From: Streptomyces sp. TLI_105
GTDB lineage: Bacteria > Actinomycetota > Actinomycetes > Streptomycetales > Streptomycetaceae
Direction of reading: 5' to 3'
Length of the DNA: 64,000 nucleotides
Assembly: GCF_900105415.1 (NCBI RefSeq)
Contig: NZ_FNSM01000001.1
Coordinates: 5,915,501 to 5,979,500 of the forward strand
Position numbers and translations under genes: made by a program. Below the pieces are notes generated by a model that saw only the letters and a program-made list of their open reading frames with translations, did no database searches and was not told the origin of the DNA. Each line of letters opens with the position of its first letter. Position 1 is the stretch's first letter. Positions 42,738 to 51,866 of the stretch are shown here, piece by piece.

Positions 42738-43994
42738 GTGACCCCCACCGGCCCCGCCACCGGCACCCCCCGCGCCCGTCTCCGTGACTGGTTCCGCGCC
42801 CACCCCCTCGCCTTCGACGCGGTGATCGCCGCCGGCTCGTTCGTCGCAATGGTCGCCGGGTCCTTCACCGATCCGCACGGCAGCCCGGACGGGCCGACCT
42901 TCGGGGACCGCACGCCCGACGTGTGGAGCGTGTTCGCCATGATCGCGGGGGCCGCCGCGCTGGTGATGCGCCGGCGCAAGCCCTTCGCGGTGCTCTCCTT
43001 CACCGTCGTGATCACCCTCTTCGAGCTGATCGACGACAACCGGCCCGCCCCGATCGCGATGAGCGCCGTCGTCGCGCTCTACACGGTCGCCTCCCGCACC
43101 GACCGGCCCACCACCTGGCGGGTCGGTCTCGCCACGATGGCGGCGCTCACCGCCGCGGCCATGGCCTTCGGTCCGACCCCCTGGTACGCGCAGGAGAACC
43201 TCGGCGTCTTCGCCTGGACCGGCATGGCGGCCGCGGCGGGGGACGCCGTCCGCAGCCGCCGGGCCTTCGTGGACGCCATCCGGGAGCGGGCCGAGCGGGC
43301 CGAGCGGACCCGCGAGGAGGAGGCCGGGCGGCGGGTCGCCGAGGAGCGGTTGCGGATCGCCCGCGACCTCCACGACGTCGTCGCCCACCACATCGCGCTG
43401 GTGAACGTGCAGGCCGGGGTCGCCGCGCACGTCATGGACAAGCGCCCCGACCAGGCCAAGGAGGCCCTCGCGCACGTCCGCGAGGCCAGCCGCTCCGCCC
43501 TGGACGAGCTGCGCGCCACCGTCGGCCTGCTGCGCCAGTCCGGCGACCCGGAGGCGCCCACCGAGCCCGCCCCGGGCCTCGCCGTCCTCGACGGGCTGCT
43601 CGACAGCTTCCGCAAGGCCGGCCTTCCCGTCACCCTGGCCCGCGCCGACGAGGGCCTGACGCTGCCGGCGACCGTCGACCTCGCCGCGTACCGGATCGTG
43701 CAGGAGGCCCTGACGAACGTCCGCAAGCACGCGGGACCGGACGCGAAGGCCGAGGTGAGCGTGGTGCGGGTGGGCCGTACGGTCGAGGTCACCGTCCTCG
43801 ACGACGGCACGCCGCCGGCCGTCCCGCCCTCGGCCGCCGAGCAGCCCCCGGTCGGCGGCCACGGACTGCTCGGCATGCGGGAGCGGGTCGGCGCGCTCGG
43901 CGGCACCCTCACCGCCGCCCCCCGCTACGGCGGTGGCTTCCGCGTGCAGGCGATACTGCCGGTGACGTCCCGCACGGGGGAGGACCGCGCATGA
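42738..43994 (+). CDS. Sensor histidine kinase (HisKA_3 type)
   Basis: 418 residues. Four to five N-terminal hydrophobic helices (AFDAVIAAGSFVAMVAGSF to VFAWTGMAAAAGDAV), then a linker coiled-coil, the phospho-His region RLRIARDLHDVVAHHIALVN and an ATPase domain (AYRIVQEALTNVRKHAG, VLDDG, GGHGLLGMRERVGALGG). This is the NarL-type kinase layout; the signal may be sensed in the membrane. GTG 42738 has no ribosome site but a TACCGT hexamer ends 8 bases upstream, so the message may be leaderless. ATGA overlap with the response regulator. Confidence 0.92.
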   Translation: MTPTGPATGTPRARLRDWFRAHPLAFDAVIAAGSFVAMVAGSFTDPHGSPDGPTFGDRTPDVWSVFAMIAGAAALVMRRRKPFAVLSFTVVITLFELIDDNRPAPIAMSAVVALYTVASRTDRPTTWRVGLATMAALTAAAMAFGPTPWYAQENLGVFAWTGMAAAAGDAVRSRRAFVDAIRERAERAERTREEEAGRRVAEERLRIARDLHDVVAHHIALVNVQAGVAAHVMDKRPDQAKEALAHVREASRSALDELRATVGLLRQSGDPEAPTEPAPGLAVLDGLLDSFRKAGLPVTLARADEGLTLPATVDLAAYRIVQEALTNVRKHAGPDAKAEVSVVRVGRTVEVTVLDDGTPPAVPPSAAEQPPVGGHGLLGMRERVGALGGTLTAAPRYGGGFRVQAILPVTSRTGEDRA

Positions 43995-44680
43995 CCATTC
44001 GCGTACTGCTCGCCGACGACCAGGCCCTGCTCCGCAGCGCCTTCAAGGTCCTGGTGGACTCCGAGCCCGACATGGAGGTGGTCGGGGAGGCGCCCGACGG
44101 CGACGGGGCGGTCGCGCTGGCCCGCTCCACGCGGCCGGACGTGGTCCTGATGGACATCCGGATGCCGGGCACCGACGGCCTCGCCGCCACCCGGATGATC
44201 ACGGCGGATCCCGAGCTGGCCGACGTACGGATCGTCATGCTGACCACCTTCGAGGTCGACGAGTACGTCGTGCAGTCGCTGCGCGCCGGCGCCTCCGGCT
44301 TCCTCGGCAAGGGCGCCGAGCCGGAGGAGCTCCTCGGCGCGATCCGGATCGCCCACGCCGGCGAGGCACTGCTGTCCCCGGCCGCCACCAAGGGCCTGAT
44401 CGCCTCCTTCCTCGCCCAGGGCCCGGGCGCGGACACCGCGGGCGCGCCGGGCCGGGCCCGCACCGAGAAGCTCGCCGCGCTCACCGCCCGGGAGCGCGAG
44501 GTCCTCGTCCTCGTCGCGGGCGGCCTGTCGAACGACGAGATCGCCGAGCGGCTCGACGTCAGCCCGCTCACCGTGAAGACGCACGTCAACCGGACCATGG
44601 CCAAGCTCGGCGCCCGCGACCGGGCCCAGCTGGTGGTCACCGCCTACGAGTCCGGTCTCGTACGCCCCCGGGTGGAGTGA
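43991..44680 (+). CDS. NarL/FixJ-family response regulator
   Basis: 229 residues. Receiver domain with DDQ at residues 9-11, phospho-acceptor Asp in VVLMDIRMPG (about 54), Thr in VMLTTF and Lys in FLGKGAEP. LuxR-type helix-turn-helix at the C-terminus (LTAREREVLVLVAGGLSNDE, ERLDVSPLTVKTHVNR). Partner of the kinase by 4-base overlap; it may control the RND pump gene 177 bases downstream and perhaps pspA. Confidence 0.95.
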   Translation: MTIRVLLADDQALLRSAFKVLVDSEPDMEVVGEAPDGDGAVALARSTRPDVVLMDIRMPGTDGLAATRMITADPELADVRIVMLTTFEVDEYVVQSLRAGASGFLGKGAEPEELLGAIRIAHAGEALLSPAATKGLIASFLAQGPGADTAGAPGRARTEKLAALTAREREVLVLVAGGLSNDEIAERLDVSPLTVKTHVNRTMAKLGARDRAQLVVTAYESGLVRPRVE

Positions 44681-44857
44681 GCGCGTACTCCAGACGCGGT
44701 ATGCGCGGCGTAAAGAAGTGCACCCGGGGGCCGAGGACTTCCGCCCGCGGATGGCAGATCGTATAGACGGGGGGCACCTCCGGCGGATCCAGCGGGTCCG
44801 GGCCGGGGTCTTGGCTGCTCCCGCCTGTCGACGAGTACGCCACAGAAGAGAGACCCC

Positions 44858-47800
44858 ATGTCCTGGCTGTCCAGATTCAGCCTCGCGCAACGGGCCCTGA
44901 TCGGGCTGATGTCCATCGTCGCGATCGTGTTCGGGGCGATCGCGATCCCGCAGCTGAAGCAGCAGTTGTTCCCCTCGATCGAGCTGCCCATGGTCTCGGT
45001 CCTCGCCCCGTACCAGGGCGCCTCTCCCGATGTGGTCGAGAAGCAGGTCGTCGAGCCGCTGGAGAGCAACCTGAAGGCCGTCGACGGCCTCAAGTCGGTC
45101 ACCTCCACCGCCTCCGAGGGCATGGCCGTCGTCATGGCCTCCTTCGACTACGGCGACGAGTCGACGAAGCAGCTCGTCGCCGACGTCCAGCAGGCCGTGA
45201 ACCGGGCCCGCGCCCAGCTGCCCGACACGGTCGACCCGCAGGTGATCGCCGGTTCGACGGACGACATGCCGACCGTCGTCCTCGCCGCCGCCTCGGACAA
45301 GGACCCGCAGGCGCTCGCCGACCAGCTGGAGCGGACCGTCGTGCCCGCCCTGGAGGACATCGCGGGCGTCGGCCAGGTCTCCGTCAGCGGCGTCCAGGAC
45401 CTCCAGGTCTCCGTGACCCCGGACGAGCGGAAGCTCGCCGCGGCCGGACTGAACACGATGAAGCTCGCCGAGGCCCTGCGCTCCGGCGGCGCCACCCTGC
45501 CGGCCGGTGCCTTCTCGGAGGCCGGCAAGTCCCGCACGATCCAGGTCGGCGGCGGCTACACCTCGCTCAAGCAGATCGAGGACCTGCGCATCCCCGCGGC
45601 CGTCCCCGGCAAGGGCAAGGCGGTCCGCCTCGGCGACGTCGCCACCGTGAAGCAGGAGGAGTCCCCGCGCACCTCCCTCACGCGGACGAACGGCAAGCCC
45701 AGCCTCGCCGTGTTCGCCACCATGGACAAGGACGGCAGCGCCGTCGCGATCTCCGATGCCGTCGAGAAGAAGCTCCCCGAGCTGCGCCGCGACCTCGGCG
45801 CCGGCGCCGAGCTGACCGTGGTCTCCGACCAGGGCCCGGCCGTCGCCAAGGCCGTCTCCGGCCTGACCACGGAGGGCGCGCTCGGCCTCGTCATGGCCGT
45901 CCTGGTGATCCTGGTCTTCCTCGCGTCCATCCGCTCGACGCTGGTGACCGCGGTCTCCATCCCGCTCTCGGTCGTCCTCGCCCTCATCGTGCTGTGGACC
46001 CGCGACCTCTCGCTGAACATGCTGACGCTCGGCGCGCTCACCATCGCCATCGGCCGGGTCGTCGACGACTCGATCGTGGTCCTGGAGAACATCAAGCGGC
46101 ACCTGGGCTACGGCGAGGAGCGCCAGAGCGCGATCCTCACCGCGGTCCGCGAGGTGGCGGGCGCCGTCACCTCCTCGACCCTCACCACCGTCGCCGTCTT
46201 CCTGCCGATCGGCCTGACCGGCGGCATGATCGGCGAGCTGTTCGGCTCGTTCTCGCTGACGGTCACGGCGGCCCTGCTCGCCTCGCTGCTGGTCTCCCTG
46301 ACCGTGGTCCCCGTCCTCTCGTACTGGTTCCTGCGCGCCCCCAAGGGCACCTCGGAGGACCTGGCCGAGGCCCGCAGGCTGGCCGAGGAGAAGGAGGAGA
46401 AGAGCCGCCTCCAGCGCCTGTACGTGCCGGTCCTGCGGTTCGCGACCCGGCGCCGCTTCATGAGCCTGGCCATCGCGCTCGTCGTCCTGGTCGTCACCTT
46501 CGGCATGGCCCCGCTCCTGAAGACGAACTTCTTCGACCAGGGCGAGCAGGAGGTCCTCAGCATCCAGCAGGAGCTGGCGCCCGGCACCAGCCTGAGCGCC
46601 TCCGACGAGGCCGCGAAGAAGGTCGAGAAGCTCCTCGCGGACACCGAGGGCGTCAAGGACTACCAGGTGACCGTCGGCTCCTCCGGCTTCATGGCGGCCT
46701 TCGGCGGCGCCACCGGCTCCAACCAGGCCTCGTACAAGGTGAGCCTGGGCGACTCCGCCTCGTACGAGAAGACGCGTGACGCCATCGAGAAGGGCCTCGA
46801 CGCGCTCGACGGGGTCGGCGACACCACCATCGCCGCCGGCGACGGCTTCGGCTCCCAGGACCTGAGCGTGGTCGTCAAGGCCGCCGACCCGGAGGTCCTC
46901 AAGAAGGCCTCCGAGCAGGTCCGGGCCGCGATCGCCGGACTGAAGGACGTCACCGACGTCCAGAGCGACCTCTCGCAGTCCGTCCCGCGGATCTCCGTGA
47001 AGGCGAACGCCAGGGCGGCCGACGCCGGCTTCGACACCACCTCGCTCGGCGCGATCGTCGCCCAGGCCGTCCGGGGCACCCCGGCCGCCAAGGCGACCCT
47101 CGACGACAGCGAGCGGGACGTCCTCATCACCTCGGCGCACCCGGCCACCACCCTGGCCGCGCTCCGGGCGCTGCCGCTCGGCCCGGTGAAGCTGGGCGAC
47201 GTCGCCACCGTCGAACTGGTCCCCGGCCCGGTCTCGATGACCCGGATCGACGGTGCGCGCGCCGCGACGATCACGGCCAAGCCGGTCGGCGACAACACCG
47301 GCGCGGTGAGCGCCACCCTGCAGTCGAAGATCAGCGCGCTCGACCTGCCGGAGGGCGCCACCGCGACCATCGGCGGTGTCTCCGAGGACCAGAACGAGGC
47401 CTTCCTCAACCTGTTCCTGGCGATGCTCGCGGCCGTCGCGATCGTCTTCATGCTCCTGGTGGCGACCTTCAGGTCGCTGGTCCAGCCGCTGATCCTGCTG
47501 GTCTCGATCCCGTTCGCGGCGACCGGCGCGATCGGCCTCCTGGTGGCCACCGGCACGGCGATGGGCGTGCCGGCGATGATCGGCATGCTGATGCTCATCG
47601 GCATCGTCGTCACCAACGCGATCGTCCTGATCGACCTGATCAACCAGTACCGGGCGCAGGGCCTGGGCGTCGTCGAAGCGGTGATCGAGGGCGGCCGGCA
47701 CCGGCTCCGCCCGATCCTGATGACCGCCCTGGCGACGATCTTCGCCCTGCTGCCGATGGCCCTCGGCATCACCGGCGAGGGCGGCTTCATCGCCCAGCCG

Positions 47801-47986
47801 CTGGCGGTGGTGGTGATCGGCGGTCTGATCACCTCGACGCTGCTGACCCTGCTCCTCGTCCCGACGCTCTACGCGATGGTGGAGCTCCGCAAGGAGCGCC
47901 GCGCGAAGAAGAAGGCGGCGAAGCGGGCGGCGAAGTCCGGCGAGGTGCCGGTCCCGCCGCAGGCGAAGGAGCCGACGACGGTCTGA
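44858..47986 (+). CDS. RND-superfamily efflux transporter (AcrB/ACR_tran type)
   Basis: 1042 residues, the usual length. Starts MSWLSRFSLAQRALIGLMSI, then FPSIELPMVSVLAPYQGASP as in ACR_tran pumps. Two sets of six hydrophobic helices separated by large outside loops; TM4 block ALTIAIGRVVDDSIVVLENI has the acidic pair used for proton relay. Pumps drugs or lipids with the proton gradient. There is no adaptor or outer-membrane partner gene, as expected in an actinomycete. Located after the two-component pair; strong palindromic terminator follows. Confidence 0.93.
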   Translation: MSWLSRFSLAQRALIGLMSIVAIVFGAIAIPQLKQQLFPSIELPMVSVLAPYQGASPDVVEKQVVEPLESNLKAVDGLKSVTSTASEGMAVVMASFDYGDESTKQLVADVQQAVNRARAQLPDTVDPQVIAGSTDDMPTVVLAAASDKDPQALADQLERTVVPALEDIAGVGQVSVSGVQDLQVSVTPDERKLAAAGLNTMKLAEALRSGGATLPAGAFSEAGKSRTIQVGGGYTSLKQIEDLRIPAAVPGKGKAVRLGDVATVKQEESPRTSLTRTNGKPSLAVFATMDKDGSAVAISDAVEKKLPELRRDLGAGAELTVVSDQGPAVAKAVSGLTTEGALGLVMAVLVILVFLASIRSTLVTAVSIPLSVVLALIVLWTRDLSLNMLTLGALTIAIGRVVDDSIVVLENIKRHLGYGEERQSAILTAVREVAGAVTSSTLTTVAVFLPIGLTGGMIGELFGSFSLTVTAALLASLLVSLTVVPVLSYWFLRAPKGTSEDLAEARRLAEEKEEKSRLQRLYVPVLRFATRRRFMSLAIALVVLVVTFGMAPLLKTNFFDQGEQEVLSIQQELAPGTSLSASDEAAKKVEKLLADTEGVKDYQVTVGSSGFMAAFGGATGSNQASYKVSLGDSASYEKTRDAIEKGLDALDGVGDTTIAAGDGFGSQDLSVVVKAADPEVLKKASEQVRAAIAGLKDVTDVQSDLSQSVPRISVKANARAADAGFDTTSLGAIVAQAVRGTPAAKATLDDSERDVLITSAHPATTLAALRALPLGPVKLGDVATVELVPGPVSMTRIDGARAATITAKPVGDNTGAVSATLQSKISALDLPEGATATIGGVSEDQNEAFLNLFLAMLAAVAIVFMLLVATFRSLVQPLILLVSIPFAATGAIGLLVATGTAMGVPAMIGMLMLIGIVVTNAIVLIDLINQYRAQGLGVVEAVIEGGRHRLRPILMTALATIFALLPMALGITGEGGFIAQPLAVVVIGGLITSTLLTLLLVPTLYAMVELRKERRAKKKAAKRAAKSGEVPVPPQAKEPTTV

Positions 47987-48012
47987 CCCGTACGGCTTCT
48001 CGTACGGCACGA

Positions 48013-48050
48013 GGAAGGGGCGCCCCACGAGCTCGTGGGGCGCCCCTTCC
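48013..48050. terminator. Bidirectional hairpin terminator
   Basis: A perfect 38-base palindrome (arm GGAAGGGGCGCCCCACGAG) between the convergent RND and nadA genes, with CGTACG on both sides. Confidence 0.85.
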
Positions 48051-48085
48051 GGCGTACGAACGGGAGAACCGTTACGGCAGGACCG

Positions 48086-49273
48086 TTACGGCAGGGCCAG
48101 CATCCGCTCCAGGGCGAGCTTGGCGAAGCTCTCCGTCTCCTTGTCGACCTGGATCTGGTTGACGAGGTTGCCCTCGGCCAGGGACTCCAGGGTCCACACC
48201 AGGTGGGGGAGGTCGATGCGGTTCATGGTCGAGCAGAAGCAGACCGTCTTGTCGAGGAAGACGATCTCCTTGTCCTGGTCGGCGAACCGGTTCGCCAGCC
48301 GCCGGACGAGGTTCAGCTCCGTGCCGATGGCCCACTTGGAACCGGCCGGGGCCGCCTCCAGGGTGTTGATGATGTACTCGGTCGAGCCCACGTAGTCCGC
48401 GGCGGAGACGACCTCGTGCTTGCACTCGGGGTGGACGAGCACGTTCACGCCCGGGATGCGCTCGCGCACGTCGTTGACCGAGTCCAGCGAGAAGCGGCCG
48501 TGCACCGAGCAGTGGCCCCGCCACAGGATCATCTTGGCGGCGCGCAGCTCCTCGACGGTGAGCCCGCCGTTCGGCTTGTGCGGGTTGTAGAGCACACAGT
48601 CGTCCAGGGACATGCCCATGTCGCGGACGGCGGTGTTGCGGCCCAGGTGCTGGTCCGGCAGGAAGAGCACCTTCTCGCCCTGCTCGAAGGCCCAGTTCAG
48701 GGCCCGCTCGGCGTTGGACGAGGTGCAGATCGTGCCCCCGTGCTTGCCGGTGAAGGCCTTGATGTCGGCCGAGGAGTTCATGTACGAGACGGGCACGACC
48801 TGTTCGGCTATGCCGGCCTCGGTCAGCACGTCCCAGCACTCGGCGACCTGCTCGGCGGTGGCCATGTCGGCCATCGAGCAGCCGGCCGCGAGGTCGGGCA
48901 GGACGACCTTCTGCTCGTCGCCGGTGAGGATGTCGGCCGACTCGGCCATGAAGTGCACACCGCAGAAGACGATGTACTCGGCCTCGGGCTTGGCGGCGGC
49001 GTCGCGCGCGAGCTTGAAGGAGTCACCGGTCACGTCGGCGAACTGGATGACCTCGTCGCGCTGGTAGTGGTGGCCGAGCACGAAGACCTTGTCCCCGAGC
49101 TTCTCCTTCGCGGCGCGGGCACGCTCCACGAGGTCAGGGTCGGAGGGCGACGGCAGATCGCCAGGACACTCCACGCCGCGCTCGCTCTTCGGGTCGGCCT
49201 CGCGGCCGAGCAGGAGCAGGGCGAGCGGCGTCGGCTGGACGTCGAGCTCATGACGGGGTTGGGCCGTGGTCAC
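48086..49273 (-). CDS. nadA: Quinolinate synthase
   Basis: 395 residues. Condenses iminoaspartate and dihydroxyacetone phosphate to quinolinate for NAD synthesis, using a 4Fe-4S cluster. Family blocks: VLGHHYQRDEVIQFADVTGD, FCGVHFMAES, TICTSSNAERALNWAFE, LPDQHLGRNTA, GHCSVHGRFS and KTVCFCSTMNRI; the cluster cysteines are in the FCGVHF, GHCSVH and KTVCFCS segments. GTG 49273 is chosen because AAAGGG lies 9 bases upstream; another GTG three codons earlier is too close. No nadB or nadC nearby. The Fe-S carrier gene erpA is divergent. Confidence 0.95.
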   Translation of the reverse strand: MTTAQPRHELDVQPTPLALLLLGREADPKSERGVECPGDLPSPSDPDLVERARAAKEKLGDKVFVLGHHYQRDEVIQFADVTGDSFKLARDAAAKPEAEYIVFCGVHFMAESADILTGDEQKVVLPDLAAGCSMADMATAEQVAECWDVLTEAGIAEQVVPVSYMNSSADIKAFTGKHGGTICTSSNAERALNWAFEQGEKVLFLPDQHLGRNTAVRDMGMSLDDCVLYNPHKPNGGLTVEELRAAKMILWRGHCSVHGRFSLDSVNDVRERIPGVNVLVHPECKHEVVSAADYVGSTEYIINTLEAAPAGSKWAIGTELNLVRRLANRFADQDKEIVFLDKTVCFCSTMNRIDLPHLVWTLESLAEGNLVNQIQVDKETESFAKLALERMLALP

Positions 49274-49313
49274 GTCACGCACCCTTTCTTCGGGGAACCT
49301 TTTCGTCGAAATG

Positions 49314-49351
49314 ACGCTATCTATCATAACCCGCTTCACGTCAAGTTGACG
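49314..49351 (-). promoter_or_regulatory. Candidate nadA promoter with overlapping palindrome
   Basis: Minus strand TTGACG (49339-49344) and TAGCGT (49314-49319) with a 19-base spacer, slightly long. The -35 box is part of the perfect palindrome CGTCAAGTTGACG (49339-49351), a possible operator for a NAD-pathway repressor. Confidence 0.35.
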
Positions 49352-49510
49352 ATGTCCATAGTGTCGATGTGACGAATTCGCTGTCCGCGCTCCTGGACGG
49401 GGTGTGCGAGCATGAAAGAGGGAAGACCCCACTCGGCCCGGAATGAATCCGGGGCACCGTCGGTTGCAACCGTCGGCAAGCAGTCTCCGTACACACCGGG
49501 AGAGAAGCAG

Positions 49511-49867
49511 ATGTCCGTATCGGACGAGAAGACCACTGTCAGCGACGGCATCCTCCTGTCCGACGCCGCCGCGGCCAAGGTCAAGGCCCTCCTCGACCAG
49601 GAAGGCCGCGAGGACCTGGCCCTGCGCGTCGCCGTTCAGCCCGGCGGCTGCTCCGGCCTGCGTTACCAGCTGTTCTTCGACGAGCGTTCGCTCGACGGCG
49701 ATGTCGTGAAGGACTTCGACGGCGTCAAGGTCGTGACCGACCGCATGAGCGCCCCGTACCTCGGGGGCGCGTCGATCGACTTCGTCGACACGATCGAGAA
49801 GCAGGGCTTCACCATCGACAACCCCAACGCCACGGGCTCCTGCGCCTGCGGCGACTCGTTCAGCTAA
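49511..49867 (+). CDS. erpA: ErpA/HesB-type iron-sulfur cluster insertion protein
   Basis: 118 residues. A-type carrier that hands Fe-S clusters to target enzymes. The three cluster cysteines are in place: C47 (PGGCSGLRY), C111 and C113 (CACGDSFS). GGGAGAG ribosome site before ATG 49511; the longer open frame upstream has an atypical N-terminus and was not used. Divergent from nadA, itself a Fe-S enzyme, and near bc1 and cysteine desulfurase genes that need or supply clusters. Confidence 0.93.
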   Translation: MSVSDEKTTVSDGILLSDAAAAKVKALLDQEGREDLALRVAVQPGGCSGLRYQLFFDERSLDGDVVKDFDGVKVVTDRMSAPYLGGASIDFVDTIEKQGFTIDNPNATGSCACGDSFS

Positions 49868-49877
49868 GCCTGTACGT

Positions 49878-49925
49878 GCGTGAGGGCGGCGGTCCCGGGA
49901 CTTCCCGGGGCCGCCGCCCTCACGC
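49878..49925. terminator. Bidirectional hairpin terminator
   Basis: Arms of about 15 bases (GCGTGAGGGCGGCGG and complement) extended inward by CCCGGG pairing, between the convergent erpA and exported-protein genes. Confidence 0.85.
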
Positions 49926-49939
49926 GTGTCCGGGGGACG

Positions 49940-51415
49940 TCAGCGCCGCGGCACCGGCTCTCCGCTCGCCGCGTCGACCACCGGCCGCCCGCCCAGCGGG
50001 CTCTGGAGATCCACGGTCAGCGTGATCTCCTTGGCGACCGCGATGCACGCCCGCCCGGGGTCGGACTTCTCGTCGATCCGCACGGTCACCTTCGCCGGCG
50101 ACTCCACCGCCTTCGCGGTGTACGTGCTGCACACCCCGCCCCAGAAGGTGACCGACAGCTTCCGGCCGTCCTCCGCCGTCCGGTACGACTCGATCCGCCG
50201 GGCCGGCGCCGTGCCCTCGTCCGGCGAGGGCTTCACCGGCGGCGCCAGGCGCTCCGGGGCGACCGCCGTCTCCGTCACCGTGTACGGTGCCGCGTCCACC
50301 GGGTCCGCCGTGAACAGCCACGCCGGTACGAGCAGCCGCTCGCCCGCCACGTCCTGCGCGGCCAGACCGAACACCGCACCCGTCACCGGGACCTCGGTCG
50401 GCGGAGCCGTGTCCCCGGCCGACCGGCAGGGCGCGGCCGGGTCGGCCTTCCCGCTCCCGTCGACCGGCGCCGGACCGTCCCCGCCGCTCCCCTCGACCCC
50501 GGCCGGCGGGTCCGTCGCGCAGCCGCCGATGCCGACCGGGCCGGTGCCCTTCGCGTCCTCGTTCAGCTCCGCGAGCGCCTTCGCCGCCCCGATCACCGGA
50601 TACGTGGCGCCCTTCACCGGCTCCTTCAGCGTCCCGCTCCCGGCGACCGCCCGGCCGTCCGGACCGATCTGCAGCCCCGTCGACCAGCCGTAGGTCGGCA
50701 GGCCGTCCACCACCGGATCGGCGTTGACCACCCGCACCGAACCGTTCATCACCTGGGTCGCCGTCACCTTCGCGTCGTCCTGGCCCAGGGCCTTCAGGAC
50801 GGGGGCGGCCGCCGCCTTCGCCGCCGCCTCGCTCACCGGCGTACGGCCTGAGGCCGGGGGCTTCACCTCGCCGGGCGGCGGGCACGCCGGCCCCTTGAGG
50901 CAGCTGTCGCCGGCCGGGCCGCCGTCGTACCAGGAGTACGTCCAGTTCCCCGGGGCCGCCTTCGCCACGTCCAGGCGCGGACCCTGACCGTCCTTCTCGG
51001 GCCGGATCGTCCAGACGTCCCCGACCGGCACGGGCCGGCCCTCGACCCCGAGCGCTTCGGCCAGCCTGGTCACCTCTGCCGAGGTGACCAGGCCCTCGGG
51101 CCGGTGGACCGCGGCCGAGGAGGGCCCTTGGGGGAGCGGGCCCTTGGCTTTGTAGACCGTCCCGTGCGCGCCGCCGCTCGGGTCCGGCTCACCGGGAGCG
51201 ATCCCGGGGCCGCCGCTGCCGCTGCCGCCGCCGTCTTCGAGCCGCAGCGGCGGAGGCGGACCGCCCGCGTCCTTGCCGGCCACCCCGGCCGGGGTGGCCT
51301 CGCCGGACGCCGTGGCCGCCAGATAGACGCCACCGCCCCCGGCGAGCAGCACACCCGCCGCCACCGAGGCGGCCAGGACGTTCCGTCGCCTCCGCACGTT
51401 CTCCGTACCGCTCAC
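49940..51415 (-). CDS. Large membrane-anchored exported protein, unknown function
   Basis: 491 residues. Short basic N-terminus and one hydrophobic helix (NVLAASVAAGVLLAGGGGVY) followed by a Gly/Pro/Asp-rich linker, so it is anchored once with the bulk outside the membrane. The rest is Pro/Gly/Val-rich with six or seven cysteines (KGPACPPPGE, GIGGCATDPP, WGGVCSTYTA), which could form disulfides. I recall this as the conserved Streptomyces large membrane protein upstream of adoK; no catalytic motif seen. Preceded on the same strand by a 68-residue gene 66 bases away. Confidence 0.75.
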   Translation of the reverse strand: MSGTENVRRRRNVLAASVAAGVLLAGGGGVYLAATASGEATPAGVAGKDAGGPPPPLRLEDGGGSGSGGPGIAPGEPDPSGGAHGTVYKAKGPLPQGPSSAAVHRPEGLVTSAEVTRLAEALGVEGRPVPVGDVWTIRPEKDGQGPRLDVAKAAPGNWTYSWYDGGPAGDSCLKGPACPPPGEVKPPASGRTPVSEAAAKAAAAPVLKALGQDDAKVTATQVMNGSVRVVNADPVVDGLPTYGWSTGLQIGPDGRAVAGSGTLKEPVKGATYPVIGAAKALAELNEDAKGTGPVGIGGCATDPPAGVEGSGGDGPAPVDGSGKADPAAPCRSAGDTAPPTEVPVTGAVFGLAAQDVAGERLLVPAWLFTADPVDAAPYTVTETAVAPERLAPPVKPSPDEGTAPARRIESYRTAEDGRKLSVTFWGGVCSTYTAKAVESPAKVTVRIDEKSDPGRACIAVAKEITLTVDLQSPLGGRPVVDAASGEPVPRR

Positions 51416-51481
51416 CGCAACGCTCCCTCGTCTCGACCGGACGCCGATGGGACGGAGCGGACGCGCGGACGGTTCCGTCCG

Positions 51482-51688
51482 TCAGCCGCCGTACTCGACG
51501 GTGGCGTCGATCAGCCGGGCCGAGGCCGCCGGAACGACGACGCCGTGGATCGACGCGGGGGAGACCCGAACGGGGGCCGGGTCGGCCGGAGCCACCCAGT
51601 GGGGGGCCATCCGGGCGCCGTCCCCGCGCAGCTGGGCGAGGCTCAACTCGGACTCGTGACGCTCGCGAGGAGCGGGATACGTGGTCAT
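51482..51688 (-). CDS. Small soluble protein, 68 residues
   Basis: Unrecognised. MTTYPAPRERHESELSLAQL then HWVAPADPAPVRVSPASIHG, no signal or membrane segment. It lies 66 bases upstream of the exported-protein gene on the same strand and is divergent from adoK. Position and codon pattern suggest a real gene, but the ribosome site is not strong. Confidence 0.5.
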   Translation of the reverse strand: MTTYPAPRERHESELSLAQLRGDGARMAPHWVAPADPAPVRVSPASIHGVVVPAASARLIDATVEYGG

Positions 51689-51866
51689 GGGCGCACCGTA
51701 TGCACCGCACCGCTCCGGGGAAAAGGCCTACTCTGGGGTAGTTTCCACTGTTCGGCAGGGCGTCCCCCACCCGGTAGCGTGAACTGTCGTTCTCTCCCGT
51801 CGCCCATCGCCACCTCCGTTCGAGCGCCTTGCGCGCTCCCACCGAATTCCGCAGGAGCACCCAGCC

